A DNA stretch of 64,000 nt from an uncultured Clostridium sp. (GCA_947571115.1 CANOWW010000007.1:1-64000); one strand, 5' to 3'; counted from the first letter of the stretch, positions 15,475-24,777 are shown. Notes: generated from the sequence alone by a model not told the origin. Made by a program: numbers and translations.

Positions 15475-15741
15475 GTGTTTAATTGTTGTGATCCATGGGA
15501 GCAATTGAGGATTCAAAAATATTATAGTAAAAAGAGAAAATGTAAAAATTGTAGTAAAATTACAATTTTAAATCCAATTTTGGGGTTGTGTCCAGAATGC
15601 ACGGAATTAGAAATCAGAAGATTAAATGAGAAAATAGATGTAATGTTGAAAGAAAAAGAAGTAGAGAAGATAGATAAAAGAGGTAAATCACTTGATTTCA
15701 AGAGATTTTTTTTGAAAACTTTAAAGAAGAAAAAGAAATAG
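15475..15741 (+). CDS. Small zinc-ribbon protein
   Basis: 88 residues. C-K-N-C at about 23-26 and C-P-E-C at about 39-42 give a zinc-ribbon knuckle pair, followed by a basic coiled tail (KRGKSLDFKRFFLKTLKKKKK). The start must be GTG 15,475: the overlapping ATG at 15,473 is out of frame and stops after 11 codons, while AAGGAGGTG fits either. It contains a chance coding copy of AAATTACAATTT. Function unknown; a DNA or RNA-binding accessory of the mobile region is possible. Confidence 0.6.
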   Translation: MFNCCDPWEQLRIQKYYSKKRKCKNCSKITILNPILGLCPECTELEIRRLNEKIDVMLKEKEVEKIDKRGKSLDFKRFFLKTLKKKKK

Positions 15742-15902
15742 AAGAAGAAAAATTTATGTTTTGAATACAATAATCGTACTAGAATTTTTTAAATATTGTC
15801 GAAATATGTCGCTAACTTTATTAAAAAATAAGATATTTTTACTAGACAAACTCTACTAATTATGCTACAATAAATTTGATATTTTTAGAAAGAAAAATTG
15901 AA

Positions 15903-15980
15903 ATGAATAAAGATATGAAACTGATAGAAAACTTCTTAAAAACAAGTATGAATCAAGAAATGAGAGAACATTTCATATAG
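15903..15980 (+). CDS. Small ORF, 25 residues, copy A
   Basis: MNKDMKLIENFLK... ending in NQEMREHFI. About 17 of 25 residues are shared with copy B, and both are complete with TAG stops. The leader is AGAAAGAAAAATTGAA, a weak ribosome site. It could be a short peptide or the remnant of a longer N-terminus; the protein-level conservation favours translation now or in the recent past. Confidence 0.4.
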   Translation: MNKDMKLIENFLKTSMNQEMREHFI

Positions 15981-16052
15981 ACTGTCATCTCTAAAAAGTG
16001 AAGACAAAAAGTTGCAAAAATATCATATAATTAAAAAGAAGGAAGAATTAAA

Positions 16053-16130
16053 ATGAATGAAGATATTAAACAGACAGAAAACTTCTTAAAATCAAGTATA
16101 AATCAAGAAATGAGAGAACATCTCATTTAG
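16053..16130 (+). CDS. Small ORF, 25 residues, copy B
   Basis: MNEDIKQTENFLK... ending in NQEMREHLI, behind AAGAAGGAAGAATTAAA, a better ribosome site than that of copy A. See copy A. Confidence 0.45.
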   Translation: MNEDIKQTENFLKSSINQEMREHLI

Positions 16131-16290
16131 ACTGTCATGTCCAAAAAGTGTTAGCAAAAAGTTAAGAAAAATATTGAGAAATAAAAGACTATATTTTAAT
16201 TAGAAATAATTAAAGTATGGTTTCTTTTTTTTTGCTTAAAAAAAGTAATGTATATCTAAATTTTAAAATATACATGAAAAGAAAGGGTAA

Positions 16291-16509
16291 GTGATAAAGT
16301 TGGAAATTCAAAAATTTATACATGAAAATGTTGAGTTGTTCCAAGTATATATAACCGAACAAGAGGAAAAAAATAAAGAAATTTTAGAAAAAATAAATCA
16401 TCTAAAAAGCAAACAATCAAATGTGACAGTATTTGTAAGTGGAGAAAAAAATCCTATTAATACAATACAAGAAATTTTAAATTATGAAAAAACCAAAAAT
16501 ATCATATAA
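16291..16509 (+). CDS. Hypothetical small protein upstream of the recombinase
   Basis: 72 residues, helical with a coiled section (VYITEQEEKNKEILEKINHLKSKQ) and a beta-like end (NVTVFVSGEKNPINTI). The start is GTG 16,291 or TTG 16,300; GAAAGG lies just before. Small ORFs like this commonly precede large serine recombinases in Clostridial elements. No family recognised. Confidence 0.55.
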   Translation: MIKLEIQKFIHENVELFQVYITEQEEKNKEILEKINHLKSKQSNVTVFVSGEKNPINTIQEILNYEKTKNII

Positions 16510-16593
16510 AATTATTGCATTTTGCTGAAAAAGAAGATAATATAAACTTGTCTAAAAACATAAATATATTTATCTTCGGAAAGGATAGATATA

Positions 16594-18179
16594 TTGAAAG
16601 TTGTATGTTACTGTAGATTAAGTAAGGATGATAACAAAAGTAGATATAGTAGTATTGAAGCACAACAAGAACTGGCTAAAGAATATGCGGATTCTCAGGG
16701 TTTTGAAATATCAGAATATTACATAGATGATAATGTATCACGGGTATATTTCAAATGATGAAAGACCAGCATTTAGTAGAATGTTACAAGACATTAGAGC
16801 AGGAAAAGTAGATATTATTTTAGCAAAAGATTTATCAAGAATAGGGCGTAAAGGTAGCAGAACACTTACATTTATAGATGAACTGAAAGAGCGAAATGTG
16901 AATTTAATACTGACGAAAGATACTTTTGGAGATTTCAATTTATTAGAAGGAGATGATGATTTATTAGGACTTTCTACCTGGTTTAATGAAAGGTATGTAA
17001 AGGAAGTATCGAAAAAAGTAAAAATTGGTATGCACAAACAGTTAGAGAAAGGAATATTACTTCAAGGACCTAAGTTTGGCTATAGGAAAACTGCTAAAAA
17101 AGGCGAGTTAATTGTAGATGAAACTGTTCGAGGCACAATAAAAACCATATTTGATTTATATGAACAAGGTTTAGGAATGTTAAAAATTTGTAAAAAATTA
17201 AATTCTGAATATAATTTTTTAACTCCATCACAAGTAATTGAAAGAGATTTAAAACAAAAAGGCAAAGCATATAAGAAACCTGTAAAAAAATTATGGGATA
17301 TGTATATGATAAAAAGGATTTTAAAAGATGAAATTTATATTGGAACATTGATTACTCATAAGACAGAAAGATATGATATTCATAAAGAGGGAAGAAAAGT
17401 TAAAAAGGAAAATCAATATAAATTTGAAAATCATCACGAAGCAATTATTTCAAAAGAACAATTTGAGAGAGTACAAGAATTGATGAAAAAAAGAATTGGA
17501 AATTCAAGTATGTATACAAAAAAACAAAGGGACTACATATTTGGTGGTTTCTTAAAATGTGCAGAGTGCCGGTGGATCTGTTACAGGAGTTGCAAGAGTT
17601 CGAAGTCAAAAAGAAGGGTATGTGCCTAAAAAGTTATATGAATGCCTTAGTTATAGAAAATATGGAAAAGCAAGATGTGTATGCCACAATATAAGAGAAG
17701 ATGTGCTACTTGCAAGTTTAAAAAATTTTTTAATAGCCTTAAGAGATAATTACAAACAAGAAATAGCGAATTTAAGATTGGAAGAATACAAGTCCAATAA
17801 ACAAAATGATTTAAATAAATTGAAAGATAATTTAAGAATTTTAGAAACAGAATATAAAGTAATATTATCTGAAAAAATAAAAGAACTAAGCTCTTGTAGT
17901 ATGGATAGGAGAACTTTTATAGAAAGCACATATAAAAGTATGGAAGAGGAAAAATATAAAGAAATTGAAAATACGAAGAAACAAATTGAAAATTTAGGAC
18001 AAGAAGATTTGAAAGTTAAAGAGGAGAAATTAAAAAAAAGTATAGACTATTTTAATCAGGTTATAGATAGTAGAGTTCCTGATAAAGCAATATTAAATAT
18101 GCTAATCGATAAAATTTATATTTATCATGATAAATCAGTTAAATTTGTATTAAAAATAGATATAGAGAAAATGCTCTAA
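16594..18179 (+). pseudogene. Large serine recombinase, interrupted by two +1 frameshifts
   Basis: Read in three pieces (16,594-16,740; 16,742-17,569; 17,571-18,179) it gives about 527 residues, the normal length of a large serine recombinase. Ser10 in CYCRLSKDD is the catalytic serine; RIGRKGSRTLTFIDEL is the conserved resolvase-fold arginine region; a recombinase domain (GPKFGYRKTAKKG...), a zinc-ribbon (CAEC...C...C) and a C-terminal coiled coil follow. Each break is one extra C before GG: TCA-C-GGG at 16,741 and TGC-C-GGT at 17,570. TTG 16,594 follows GGAAAGGA. It lies at the right end of element 1 against a truncated M15 gene. Confidence 0.85.
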
Positions 18180-18192
18180 ATAGGATTAGAGC
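18173..18192 (+). terminator. Hairpin at the recombinase stop
   Basis: GCTCTAA / TTAGAGC overlaps the TAA stop of the first recombinase. No T-run; it may be a transcription or attachment-site structure. Confidence 0.4.
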
Positions 18193-18200
18193 AAAAATGT

Positions 18201-18339
18201 TCAACTGGGCATGCACAGTCACAGCATTATGCAGGCGTTGCGTTTGATGTTGGGCAGAACTTGTCTGCATCAGGAAGATTGGCAATGAGAAATTTGGCTG
18301 CAAGCTCAGGGTTTTGGACGTATGTGGAAGAGGTAACAC
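18201..18339 (+). pseudogene. 5' part of an M15 peptidase/peptidoglycan-binding gene, cut at both sides
   Basis: An in-frame fragment of 46 codons carrying the first zinc motif of peptidase M15 (S-x-H-x6-D: SQHYAGVAFD) and ending ...FWTYVEEVT. Its left side is missing: the first recombinase element abuts it at about 18,193-18,200. Its right side continues exactly, in frame, at 37,995. The intact protein would be a D-Ala-D-Ala carboxypeptidase-like wall enzyme. Confidence 0.85.
18333..18339 (+). other. attL core
   Basis: GTAACAC, followed on the element side by AGGTTTT, the right arm of the attP palindrome. Confidence 0.9.
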
Positions 18340-18412
18340 AGGTTTTGAGCAAAAAACGATAATCGAGGAAATGCTTACAGTAAAGTGCGTTCAAGGATTA
18401 AAGAAGAAATAA
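18340..18412 (+). other. Detached 3' coding tail for the element's recombinase
   Basis: In the circular element the recombinase frame from 37,987 would read across attP into this segment and add 23 residues (starting GFEQKTIIEEM, ending GLKKK) before a TAA at 18,410-18,412. In the integrated state the tail is stranded at the other end and a host-encoded tail is used instead. It is followed by a terminator. Confidence 0.75.
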
Positions 18413-18423
18413 AGGACAAGCTG

Positions 18424-18463
18424 AAAAGAGTGAATTAATTTTGGATTAATTTGCTCTTTTTTT
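18424..18463 (+). terminator. Terminator behind the detached recombinase tail
   Basis: AAAAGAG-TG-AATTAA pairs with TTAATT-TG-CTCTTTT, followed by a T-run. It would end recombinase transcription in the circular form. Confidence 0.8.
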
Positions 18464-18598
18464 TATTTTCTAGGAAAAATTGACTGAAAGGAGAATTTTT
18501 CTGTAGAAAATAATTATGCGAAACTTAGATTTTCTTAGCGAAGAATGAGCTTAGAAAATTTTAGTTCCGTTTTCTATACTGCATAGAAAGGAGTGAAA

Positions 18599-19273
18599 GT
18601 GGAAGAAAAGCAGAATATAGGGTATTATTCTATTATACCAGCAACAATTTTGTATAATAGGAATTTAAAAGCAAATGAAAAGATTTTATATGCAGTGATA
18701 ACATCACTTAGCAATAAGGAAGGATATTGTTTTGCATCAAATAAATATTTAGCAGATAAATTGAATGTTGGAGCCAATACAGTTTCTGGTTGGATAACAG
18801 ATCTGCGAAGAAAGAATTTTGTAGAAGTGGAACTTATCAGAAATGATAAACAAGAGATTATTCAAAGGAGAATTTATATAAAGGATATACCGTATAACTT
18901 TTATAAAGAATACCCCTATACGAAAAAAGAAGAAGAGGGTATTCCTCAAAAATGGAAAGAGAATAATATAATAAATAATAATATAAGCACACACACCTTA
19001 TCGAAAACCCAGTATCAAGATAAGGTGTTTTTGTATGCGTATGAATATGAAGATTTGATTGAGAAATACGGGCAAGTTAAAGCAGAAAAATGTATTGAAG
19101 AGTTATCTTTATATAAAAGATCCAAAGGTGTGGAATATGCAAGTGATTACGATACGATTAAAAGGTGGGTAATTGATAGAGTTGAAGGACAAAAGAAGAA
19201 GTCAAATAAGTTTAGAAAAACAGATTTTGAACAAAGAGATGAAGAATTTTGGAGTAATTTTTATGATAATTAG
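18599..19273 (+). CDS. Helix-turn-helix replication-type protein
   Basis: 224 residues. The first 90 form a winged helix (YYSIIPATILYNRNLKANEKILYAVITSLSNKEGYCFASNKYLADKLNVGANTVSGWITDLRRKNFVEVE), the signature of RepA/DnaD-like initiator proteins of Clostridial plasmids and integrative elements; the C-terminal helices (EKCIEELSLYKRSKGVEYASDYDTIKRWVIDRV) resemble the DnaD-type tail. AAAGGAG ends five bases before GTG 18,599; the GTG at 18,593 overlaps it. It probably governs replication of the excised circle. Confidence 0.75.
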   Translation: MEEKQNIGYYSIIPATILYNRNLKANEKILYAVITSLSNKEGYCFASNKYLADKLNVGANTVSGWITDLRRKNFVEVELIRNDKQEIIQRRIYIKDIPYNFYKEYPYTKKEEEGIPQKWKENNIINNNISTHTLSKTQYQDKVFLYAYEYEDLIEKYGQVKAEKCIEELSLYKRSKGVEYASDYDTIKRWVIDRVEGQKKKSNKFRKTDFEQRDEEFWSNFYDN

Positions 19274-19288
19274 AAAGAGGTGGAATGT

Positions 19289-20218
19289 ATGAAGAAAAAT
19301 GAAAGATTTAATCTTCCTACTGTAGATGATTTTTTTGAAAGAACACATGGAAGTTATGTAGGAAGAATTGAAAAGATTGAGACGAAAAAATTGAATGAAT
19401 TTAAAGGACATCCATTTAAAGTGAAAGATGATGCGGAAATGGACAAGCTTGTAGAAAGCATAAAAGAAAATGGAGTTTTAAATCCAGTTATAGTAAGAGA
19501 GTTGGAAGATGGAAGTTTTGAGATGATATCAGGACACAGAAGAAAGAGAGCAGCAGAAATTGCCAATATGGAAGAAATACCTTGTATTGTAAGAAATTTA
19601 ACAGATGAAGAGGCGACAATTTTAATGGTCGATAGCAATTTGCAAAGAGAAGAAATCTTGCCGAGTGAAAAGGCTTTTGCTTATAAAATGAAAATGGAAG
19701 CAATGAATAAACAGGGACAACGAAATGATTTAACTTCTGTCCCACTGGGACAGAAGTTAGAAAATAAAACTACAAGGGAAAAAATTGCAGAAGAGACAGG
19801 CGAAAGTTCTACCAATATTCAAAGATATATAAGACTAACTGAGTTGATACCAGAAATATTAAATATGGTAGATGAAAAGAAAATCGCATTTAGACCGGCG
19901 GTTGAAATTTCTTATTTGAAAGAAGATGAACAATATACATTGTTGGACGCAATGCAATTTAATGATTGTACGCCGTCATTGGCACAAGCAATTAGTTTGA
20001 AAAAGAGAAGTTTAGAAAATAGTCTAACAGCTGAAAAGATAGATGAAATTATGGAAGAGGAAAAGTCGAATCAGATTCCTAAATTTAAAATGAATATGGA
20101 AAAAATAGAAAGTGTACTTCCAAGAAATGTGGTTAGTCAGAAAGACAGAGAAGATTTTATTATTATGTGTGTGAAGGAGCATAACAAAAGGCAAAAACAA
20201 AAAGAGTATGACAGGTAA
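19289..20218 (+). CDS. parB: ParB/Spo0J-family partition protein
   Basis: 309 residues. The N-terminal CTPase/nuclease-like ParB domain is complete: FKVKDDAEMDKLVESIKENGVLNPVIVRE, ISGHRRKRAAEIANMEEIPCIVRN, ATILMVDSNLQREEILPSEKAFAYKMKMEA; then the KorB/HTH region (TREKIAEETGESSTNIQRYIRLTEL). GAGGTGG supports the ATG at 19,289. No ParA is nearby, as is usual for integrative elements, in which a lone ParB-like protein acts as a DNA-binding factor for stability or transfer. Confidence 0.88.
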   Translation: MKKNERFNLPTVDDFFERTHGSYVGRIEKIETKKLNEFKGHPFKVKDDAEMDKLVESIKENGVLNPVIVRELEDGSFEMISGHRRKRAAEIANMEEIPCIVRNLTDEEATILMVDSNLQREEILPSEKAFAYKMKMEAMNKQGQRNDLTSVPLGQKLENKTTREKIAEETGESSTNIQRYIRLTELIPEILNMVDEKKIAFRPAVEISYLKEDEQYTLLDAMQFNDCTPSLAQAISLKKRSLENSLTAEKIDEIMEEEKSNQIPKFKMNMEKIESVLPRNVVSQKDREDFIIMCVKEHNKRQKQKEYDR

Positions 20219-20333
20219 TGTATATACAAAATCAAATGTGCAAATTGAAGAAAAATGAGTGATTTTCAGTTTTGAATTGCGAAAAATAAATGAGTAAAAT
20301 TTAAGTGAATTTATTTGAGAAAGGGGATTTGAA

Positions 20334-20717
20334 ATGGATATCACTTATACAAAAGTTGAGGATTATTTTGTGCCGAATTTGGTTCTTTCGGAGAATGTAA
20401 AAGACTTTCGAATAGGAAAATATGGGAGGTTAAGGTTGAAATATTTGAAAGAAAATAAGAAGGCAGAATATATCATTTTAAATATGAATGGGGAACTCAA
20501 AAAGCATTTGATGGAGGTTGATAAATTGGCAAAGGAAAGAGTAGAATTTTTAATAAAACAGCAAGCCGAAAGGCAAAATGTAGATGAAAAATTGAAAGAA
20601 AAAGACCAGTTAAAATGGGTGGGAATGATGAATAATATAAAAAATTCTGCGGAAGAAATTGTGATAAATGAGTTAATTTTTGATGAAAAAGTAGGTGAAA
20701 ATTATGGAGAAAAATGA
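20334..20717 (+). CDS. Hypothetical element protein
   Basis: 127 residues, highly charged. FRIGKYGRLRLKYLKENKKAEYIILNMNGELKKHLMEVDKLAKERVEFLIKQQAERQNVDEKL suggests a small beta start and a long helix. It looks like the TnpV-like or TnpW-like small proteins of Tn4451-type elements, all helix with Glu/Lys repeats, but the match is not firm. GAAAGGGG precedes the ATG. It overlaps the next gene by 14 bases. Confidence 0.65.
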   Translation: MDITYTKVEDYFVPNLVLSENVKDFRIGKYGRLRLKYLKENKKAEYIILNMNGELKKHLMEVDKLAKERVEFLIKQQAERQNVDEKLKEKDQLKWVGMMNNIKNSAEEIVINELIFDEKVGENYGEK

Positions 20718-21024
20718 TTTGTTTGATATCGATTCTGTGGACTTATATGAGTGCATAAATGGCATGAAATTTGAGTTGCAGAGCAGAAATTTTGAGTATA
20801 AAAAGTTGCAAAATCAGGTTGAAAATATGAAGGAAAGATTTCCGAAAATTAGAGATATTTTGGAAGATGAAGAGCCGAGTGAATTGACGATTGAGGAAAG
20901 TTCTGTGTTGATAAAAATTGTTAATTTGTATCGTGAAATTTTGAGAATTGAAGAGTATGAAATATTCTTTTTGGGTGGCGGACAAGCCTATAAATATTTT
21001 AGAAAAATGAAAATAATTGAATAG
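20704..21024 (+). CDS. Hypothetical element protein
   Basis: 106 residues, acidic, mostly helical, with an N-terminal DLFDIDSVDLYECINGMKFEL and a C-terminal LGGGQAYKYFRKMKII. GTAGGTG precedes the ATG at 20,704. Translationally coupled to the previous gene. No family recognised; its place before the relaxase suggests a mobilisation accessory. Confidence 0.6.
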   Translation: MEKNDLFDIDSVDLYECINGMKFELQSRNFEYKKLQNQVENMKERFPKIRDILEDEEPSELTIEESSVLIKIVNLYREILRIEEYEIFFLGGGQAYKYFRKMKIIE

Positions 21025-21034
21025 AAAATTTGAG

Positions 21035-21078
21035 AGAAAGTGGTTAGTTTTTGTAAAAAATCTAGCACTTTCTTTTTT
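21035..21078 (+). terminator. Rho-independent terminator
   Basis: AGAAAGTG / CACTTTCT with a long loop and TTTTTT; closes the HTH-ParB-hypothetical operon. Confidence 0.85.
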
Positions 21079-21137
21079 GTTTTTGAAATAAATAGAGGAT
21101 TAGCAAGCAATGAATTTCATCAGTTCGAAATTCAAAA

Positions 21138-21152
21138 TGGGGAAATTCCCCA
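21138..21152. other. Short inverted repeat, possible oriT arm
   Basis: TGGGGAA-A-TTCCCCA followed by ATCCCC, the only G/C-rich block in this stretch, 37 bases upstream of the relaxase start, where origins of transfer of relaxase-bearing elements commonly lie. Confidence 0.4.
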
Positions 21153-21188
21153 ATCCCCTTTTTAAGAAAAATTGTAAGGAGGTAAAAA

Positions 21189-22553
21189 ATGGCAACGACA
21201 AGTTTGTGGAGTGTAAAACAGAGAATCGATCATGTGGTAAAATATGCTACTAATAAATTAAAAACGAAAAATAATAATTTTGGAGATTTAAAAGTGACAT
21301 TTGATTACGCAACAAATCCAGATAAAACAGAAAAGCAATTTTTTGTTACTGGAATTAATTGTGATGCAAATAGCACTGTAAATGAGATGATAGATGTAAA
21401 GAAAAAATATAATAAATTGGGAGGCATACTGGCTTTTCATGGGTATCAATCTTTTTGTGAGGGAGAAGTTACGGCCGAGATGGCACATGAGATTGGTGTC
21501 AGGCTGGCGGAAGAAATGTGGGGCGATAGATTTCAAGTGGTGGTTTCTACGCATTTGAATACGAATCATATTCATAATCATTTTGTTTTGAATTCGGTTT
21601 CTTTTAAAGATGGAAAAAAGTACTATAGTAATTTAGAAAATACGGCATTGTTTCGAAAAACTTCAGATGATATTTGTGAGGAATTTGGATTGAAAGTTTT
21701 GGGAGAAAAAGCGTGCAAGTCTGGAATAAATTTTGAGAATTTTTATAAGAAAAGTTTAGCAAATTCGGATTATTATATTTTTGCAAAAGAAGATTTGGAT
21801 TATGCGATTAAACATTCATATACAACAAAAGAATTTCACAAGATATTATCTTCTATGGGCTATTACTATTATTACAGAGCGGGAAAATTAACAATAAGAA
21901 AAGAGCCACATAAAAGGAATATAAGAGTAGAAAGAGCATTTGGAGAAGAGTATTCAATTGATAGGATAGAAGAGAAAATTTATAACCATCCGATTGGAAA
22001 AGAGAAAAATGTTGTATGGGTGAAAAGTTTGGAGGGAAGATATTATTCTCAAAGTGGAAAAGCAAAGAATAAGCCGAAGGCAAAAGGAATTATAGCATTG
22101 TATTATCATTATTGTTATTTGTTGAAGGTGTTTCCAAAGAAGAATTTGCAGTATAAATTATCTCCAAAGATGAGAGCAGAAGTTAGGAAGATGAAAATGT
22201 ATTCGGAGAAAATAAGATTTTTGTGTAAGTATAAGATTAGTAATTTTGCGGATATTGAGAATGTGAGAAAAGTAAAACAGAAAGATTTGAGAAATTGTTT
22301 GAATGAAAGGAATAGGTTGTATTATAAAAGAAAGAGTTTGAGTAGTGATGCAGAGAAGGAGAAGATGACTGAGGATATTATTAGAGTTACGGATAAAATT
22401 AAAAAGATACGAAAGGAAATTAGGTTTTGTGAGGAGATTGAGAAAAGAGTTCCTGTGATGAGAAGTGATATTAGGAAGTTTGAGGAGAAGAATGGAAAGA
22501 AGCAGGAAGATAAGGATATGAAAAAAGAGAGAAGAGGAAAAGAACGTTACTAG
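21189..22553 (+). CDS. Relaxase / mobilization nuclease (MobA/VirD2 family)
   Basis: 454 residues. The metal site H-x-H-x-H is at about 127-131 (HIHNHFVLNSV), within HLNTNHIHNHF; the catalytic Tyr should be among the N-terminal tyrosines (for example near residue 20 or 40). The N-terminal third is the nuclease domain; the C-terminal 200 residues are basic and coiled, fitting DNA binding and docking. GTAAGGAGG precedes the ATG. This gene makes the element mobilisable by a helper conjugation system. Confidence 0.9.
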   Translation: MATTSLWSVKQRIDHVVKYATNKLKTKNNNFGDLKVTFDYATNPDKTEKQFFVTGINCDANSTVNEMIDVKKKYNKLGGILAFHGYQSFCEGEVTAEMAHEIGVRLAEEMWGDRFQVVVSTHLNTNHIHNHFVLNSVSFKDGKKYYSNLENTALFRKTSDDICEEFGLKVLGEKACKSGINFENFYKKSLANSDYYIFAKEDLDYAIKHSYTTKEFHKILSSMGYYYYYRAGKLTIRKEPHKRNIRVERAFGEEYSIDRIEEKIYNHPIGKEKNVVWVKSLEGRYYSQSGKAKNKPKAKGIIALYYHYCYLLKVFPKKNLQYKLSPKMRAEVRKMKMYSEKIRFLCKYKISNFADIENVRKVKQKDLRNCLNERNRLYYKRKSLSSDAEKEKMTEDIIRVTDKIKKIRKEIRFCEEIEKRVPVMRSDIRKFEEKNGKKQEDKDMKKERRGKERY

Positions 22554-22703
22554 GGTTACTGTTATCGATTGTCAAATTTTGTCGATGTTTTTTCGACAAA
22601 ATTTGATAAATGTCTTCAAATGTATTGTTAAAATGATGTATTTGTGATATAAAATAATATAGAGAAATTATAGAATATAAAAATGAAACAACTAGGGGGT
22701 ATA

Positions 22704-23699
22704 ATGTTAGAAAATATTTACAAAATTTATGAAATAAATAACAATAAAGATAATAATAATTATCAATTTAAATATATTGATCTTTTTGCTGGTATAGGTG
22801 GAATTAGAACTCCATTTCAAAATCTTGGAGGGAAATGTGTATTTTCATCTGAAATAGATAAATATGCTGCTCAAACTTATGCTGCTAATTATGGAGAAGT
22901 ACCTAGCGGAGATATTACAAAGATTTCAGCTAACTCTATTCCAGACTTTGATATTTTGTTAGCAGGATTTCCTTGCCAAGCTTTTTCAATAGCAGGAAAA
23001 AGAGAGGGATTTAATGATACAAGAGGAACAATGTTTTTTGAAGTAGAAAGAATATTAGAAGAAAAAAAACCCAAATGCTTTCTTTTAGAGAATGTAAAAG
23101 GATTAACTAACCATGACAAAGGAAAGACTTTTAAAATAATGCTAGATATTCTTGAGAATAAACTTAACTATAAAGTATATTATAAAGTATTAAATGCTAA
23201 AAATTTTGGATTACCACAAAATAGAGAAAGAATAATGATTGTTGGATTTAAAAATCATAATGTGGACTTTCATTTCCCTAAGGAAACAAATATTCCTACA
23301 AAGTTAGGTAATATTTTAGAAAATAATCCAGATGATAAATATACAATATCTGATAAAATATGGGAAAGCCATCAAAAAAGAAAAGAAAAAAATAAAGCAA
23401 AGGGAAATGGATTTGGATATTGTTTGTTTAATGAAGAGTCAGAATATACAAGTACGATTTCTGCAAGATACTATAAAGATGGTTCAGAAATTTTAATTGA
23501 TCAATCTTCTAAAAGAAAAAATCCTAGAAAACTAACGCCAAGAGAAGCTGCAAGATTACAAGGATATCCAGATAGTTTTAAAATTGTAGTAAGTGATACC
23601 CAAGCATATAAACAATTTGGTAATTCAGTACCAGTTAACATGATAAATGCAGTAGCTCAAGAAATGTATAAGACATTAAAAAATGGAGGGGAAATTTAA
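22704..23699 (+). CDS. DNA (cytosine-5) methyltransferase
   Basis: 331 residues with the m5C motifs in order: motif I FKYIDLFAGIGGIRTPF, motif IV FPCQAFS (catalytic Cys near residue 91), motif VI FLLENVKGL, motif VIII PQNRERIMIVGF, then the target recognition domain and motif X (QAYKQFGNSVPVNMINAVA). AGGGGG sets ATG 22,704. Cytoplasmic; it protects DNA by methylating the sequence cut by the neighbouring nuclease. The REase ATG overlaps its stop codon (TAATG). Confidence 0.93.
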   Translation: MLENIYKIYEINNNKDNNNYQFKYIDLFAGIGGIRTPFQNLGGKCVFSSEIDKYAAQTYAANYGEVPSGDITKISANSIPDFDILLAGFPCQAFSIAGKREGFNDTRGTMFFEVERILEEKKPKCFLLENVKGLTNHDKGKTFKIMLDILENKLNYKVYYKVLNAKNFGLPQNRERIMIVGFKNHNVDFHFPKETNIPTKLGNILENNPDDKYTISDKIWESHQKRKEKNKAKGNGFGYCLFNEESEYTSTISARYYKDGSEILIDQSSKRKNPRKLTPREAARLQGYPDSFKIVVSDTQAYKQFGNSVPVNMINAVAQEMYKTLKNGGEI

Positions 23700-24718
23700 T
23701 GGATATAAGTAAAAATGAATATGAGAATAATTTATTATTTTACACCATTTTAAAAAATTTAATTAAATGTCGTCTAAGTGAAAATAAGATGATATTATTA
23801 GAACAATTAATTGAAGGAAACAAACAATTAGGATTTTCAAAATTAATTGGATTTCTTGAACAAAATGTAGTAAATGAAAATGTTAAGACTTACGAGGATT
23901 ATACTACTTTACTAAATTTATGTGATGAAAAAAATTATAATATGTGGATTGATTTAACAACATTATCCATTGAACTTTTGTTATCAAAAAATTTAATTTT
24001 AGAAGAAGCAAAATCCTATGCTAAAATCCAATATGATGATGGATTAGCATCTCATAAAGATAAATTAAGTTTTGGATATGATATGGTTAATCTTGAATAT
24101 CCATATGGTCAAAGAGTAATTAGTGCTTTATTAGTATATACGATTACTAATGTGAATAGAGAAAATGAATTTATTCTTGAAACAAGTGGAAAATCTGTAA
24201 AGAAGCTAAATGATAGAATTAAAGAAGTGACAAGTAGGTATAGTATAAATGCTAATAATATATTTATGATTATTATGGATGAATCAATAAATCAAAGTAT
24301 TATATCAACTGCTGGTTCATCATATGAATCAAGAGTTAATAGTGTTCTATTGAATATTTCAAATAATGTACATAATCGTGCACATGATAAATTTATTAAT
24401 TCTGTAGAATATGACTATACTTTTGAATTAGATGGAAAAGTATATGGAGTTAGTGCAAAAAGAACATTAAGAGAAAGATATAAACAAAATTTTGAAGATG
24501 TAAATCAACTTTCAGTAGATGCAATGTTTTTAGTAACTTTGGGTATTGATTTGAACGAAGAAAAATTAAACAATATTATGCAAAGACATGGTTATTATGT
24601 AGTTGTTGCACAAGAAATTTATGACTCAAAGCAATATTTTAAGAAAAATGGTAGAGTAATTTCTTCAAAGAATTTTAATGATGAATCTTTAAGAAAATTA
24701 TTTAATAAGTTTATTTAG
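23699..24718 (+). CDS. Type II restriction endonuclease, PD-(D/E)XK type
   Basis: 339 residues. The last 130 carry a nuclease-like pattern: SSYESRVNSVL (Glu), YTFELDGKVYGVSAKRTLRERYKQN, where (S/G)-x-K-R-T-L-R-E-R resembles the catalytic strand of REases linked to m5C methylases (the K-T-x-L-R-x-R-W-x-Q form). The N-terminal half is helical. Gene order and overlap with the methylase make the type II assignment firm; the recognition site is unknown. Confidence 0.8.
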   Translation: MDISKNEYENNLLFYTILKNLIKCRLSENKMILLEQLIEGNKQLGFSKLIGFLEQNVVNENVKTYEDYTTLLNLCDEKNYNMWIDLTTLSIELLLSKNLILEEAKSYAKIQYDDGLASHKDKLSFGYDMVNLEYPYGQRVISALLVYTITNVNRENEFILETSGKSVKKLNDRIKEVTSRYSINANNIFMIIMDESINQSIISTAGSSYESRVNSVLLNISNNVHNRAHDKFINSVEYDYTFELDGKVYGVSAKRTLRERYKQNFEDVNQLSVDAMFLVTLGIDLNEEKLNNIMQRHGYYVVVAQEIYDSKQYFKKNGRVISSKNFNDESLRKLFNKFI

Positions 24719-24777
24719 TAACTGCTTATCTTTTTAAGAAAGTTAGTAAAATGTATGGAAGAATATTGGAGAAAAAG

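Larger units (their letters stand above)
15893..16175 (+). repeat. Tandem duplication of about 150 bp carrying a 25-codon ORF
   Basis: Two units with a 150-base period: each has a purine-rich leader, a 25-codon ORF and a conserved tail (GACTGTCATNTC...AAAAAGTG...GCAAAAAGTT). Apart from the two short ORFs and a hairpin with a T-run near 16,184-16,236, I see no gene in 15,742-16,290. Confidence 0.75.

Noticed and set aside
15557..15571. Another junction motif copy in the zinc-ribbon gene (also one near 50,842)
   Set aside because: Both lie inside coding sequence and encode K-I-T-I; they show the background rate of the 12-mer in AT-rich DNA.
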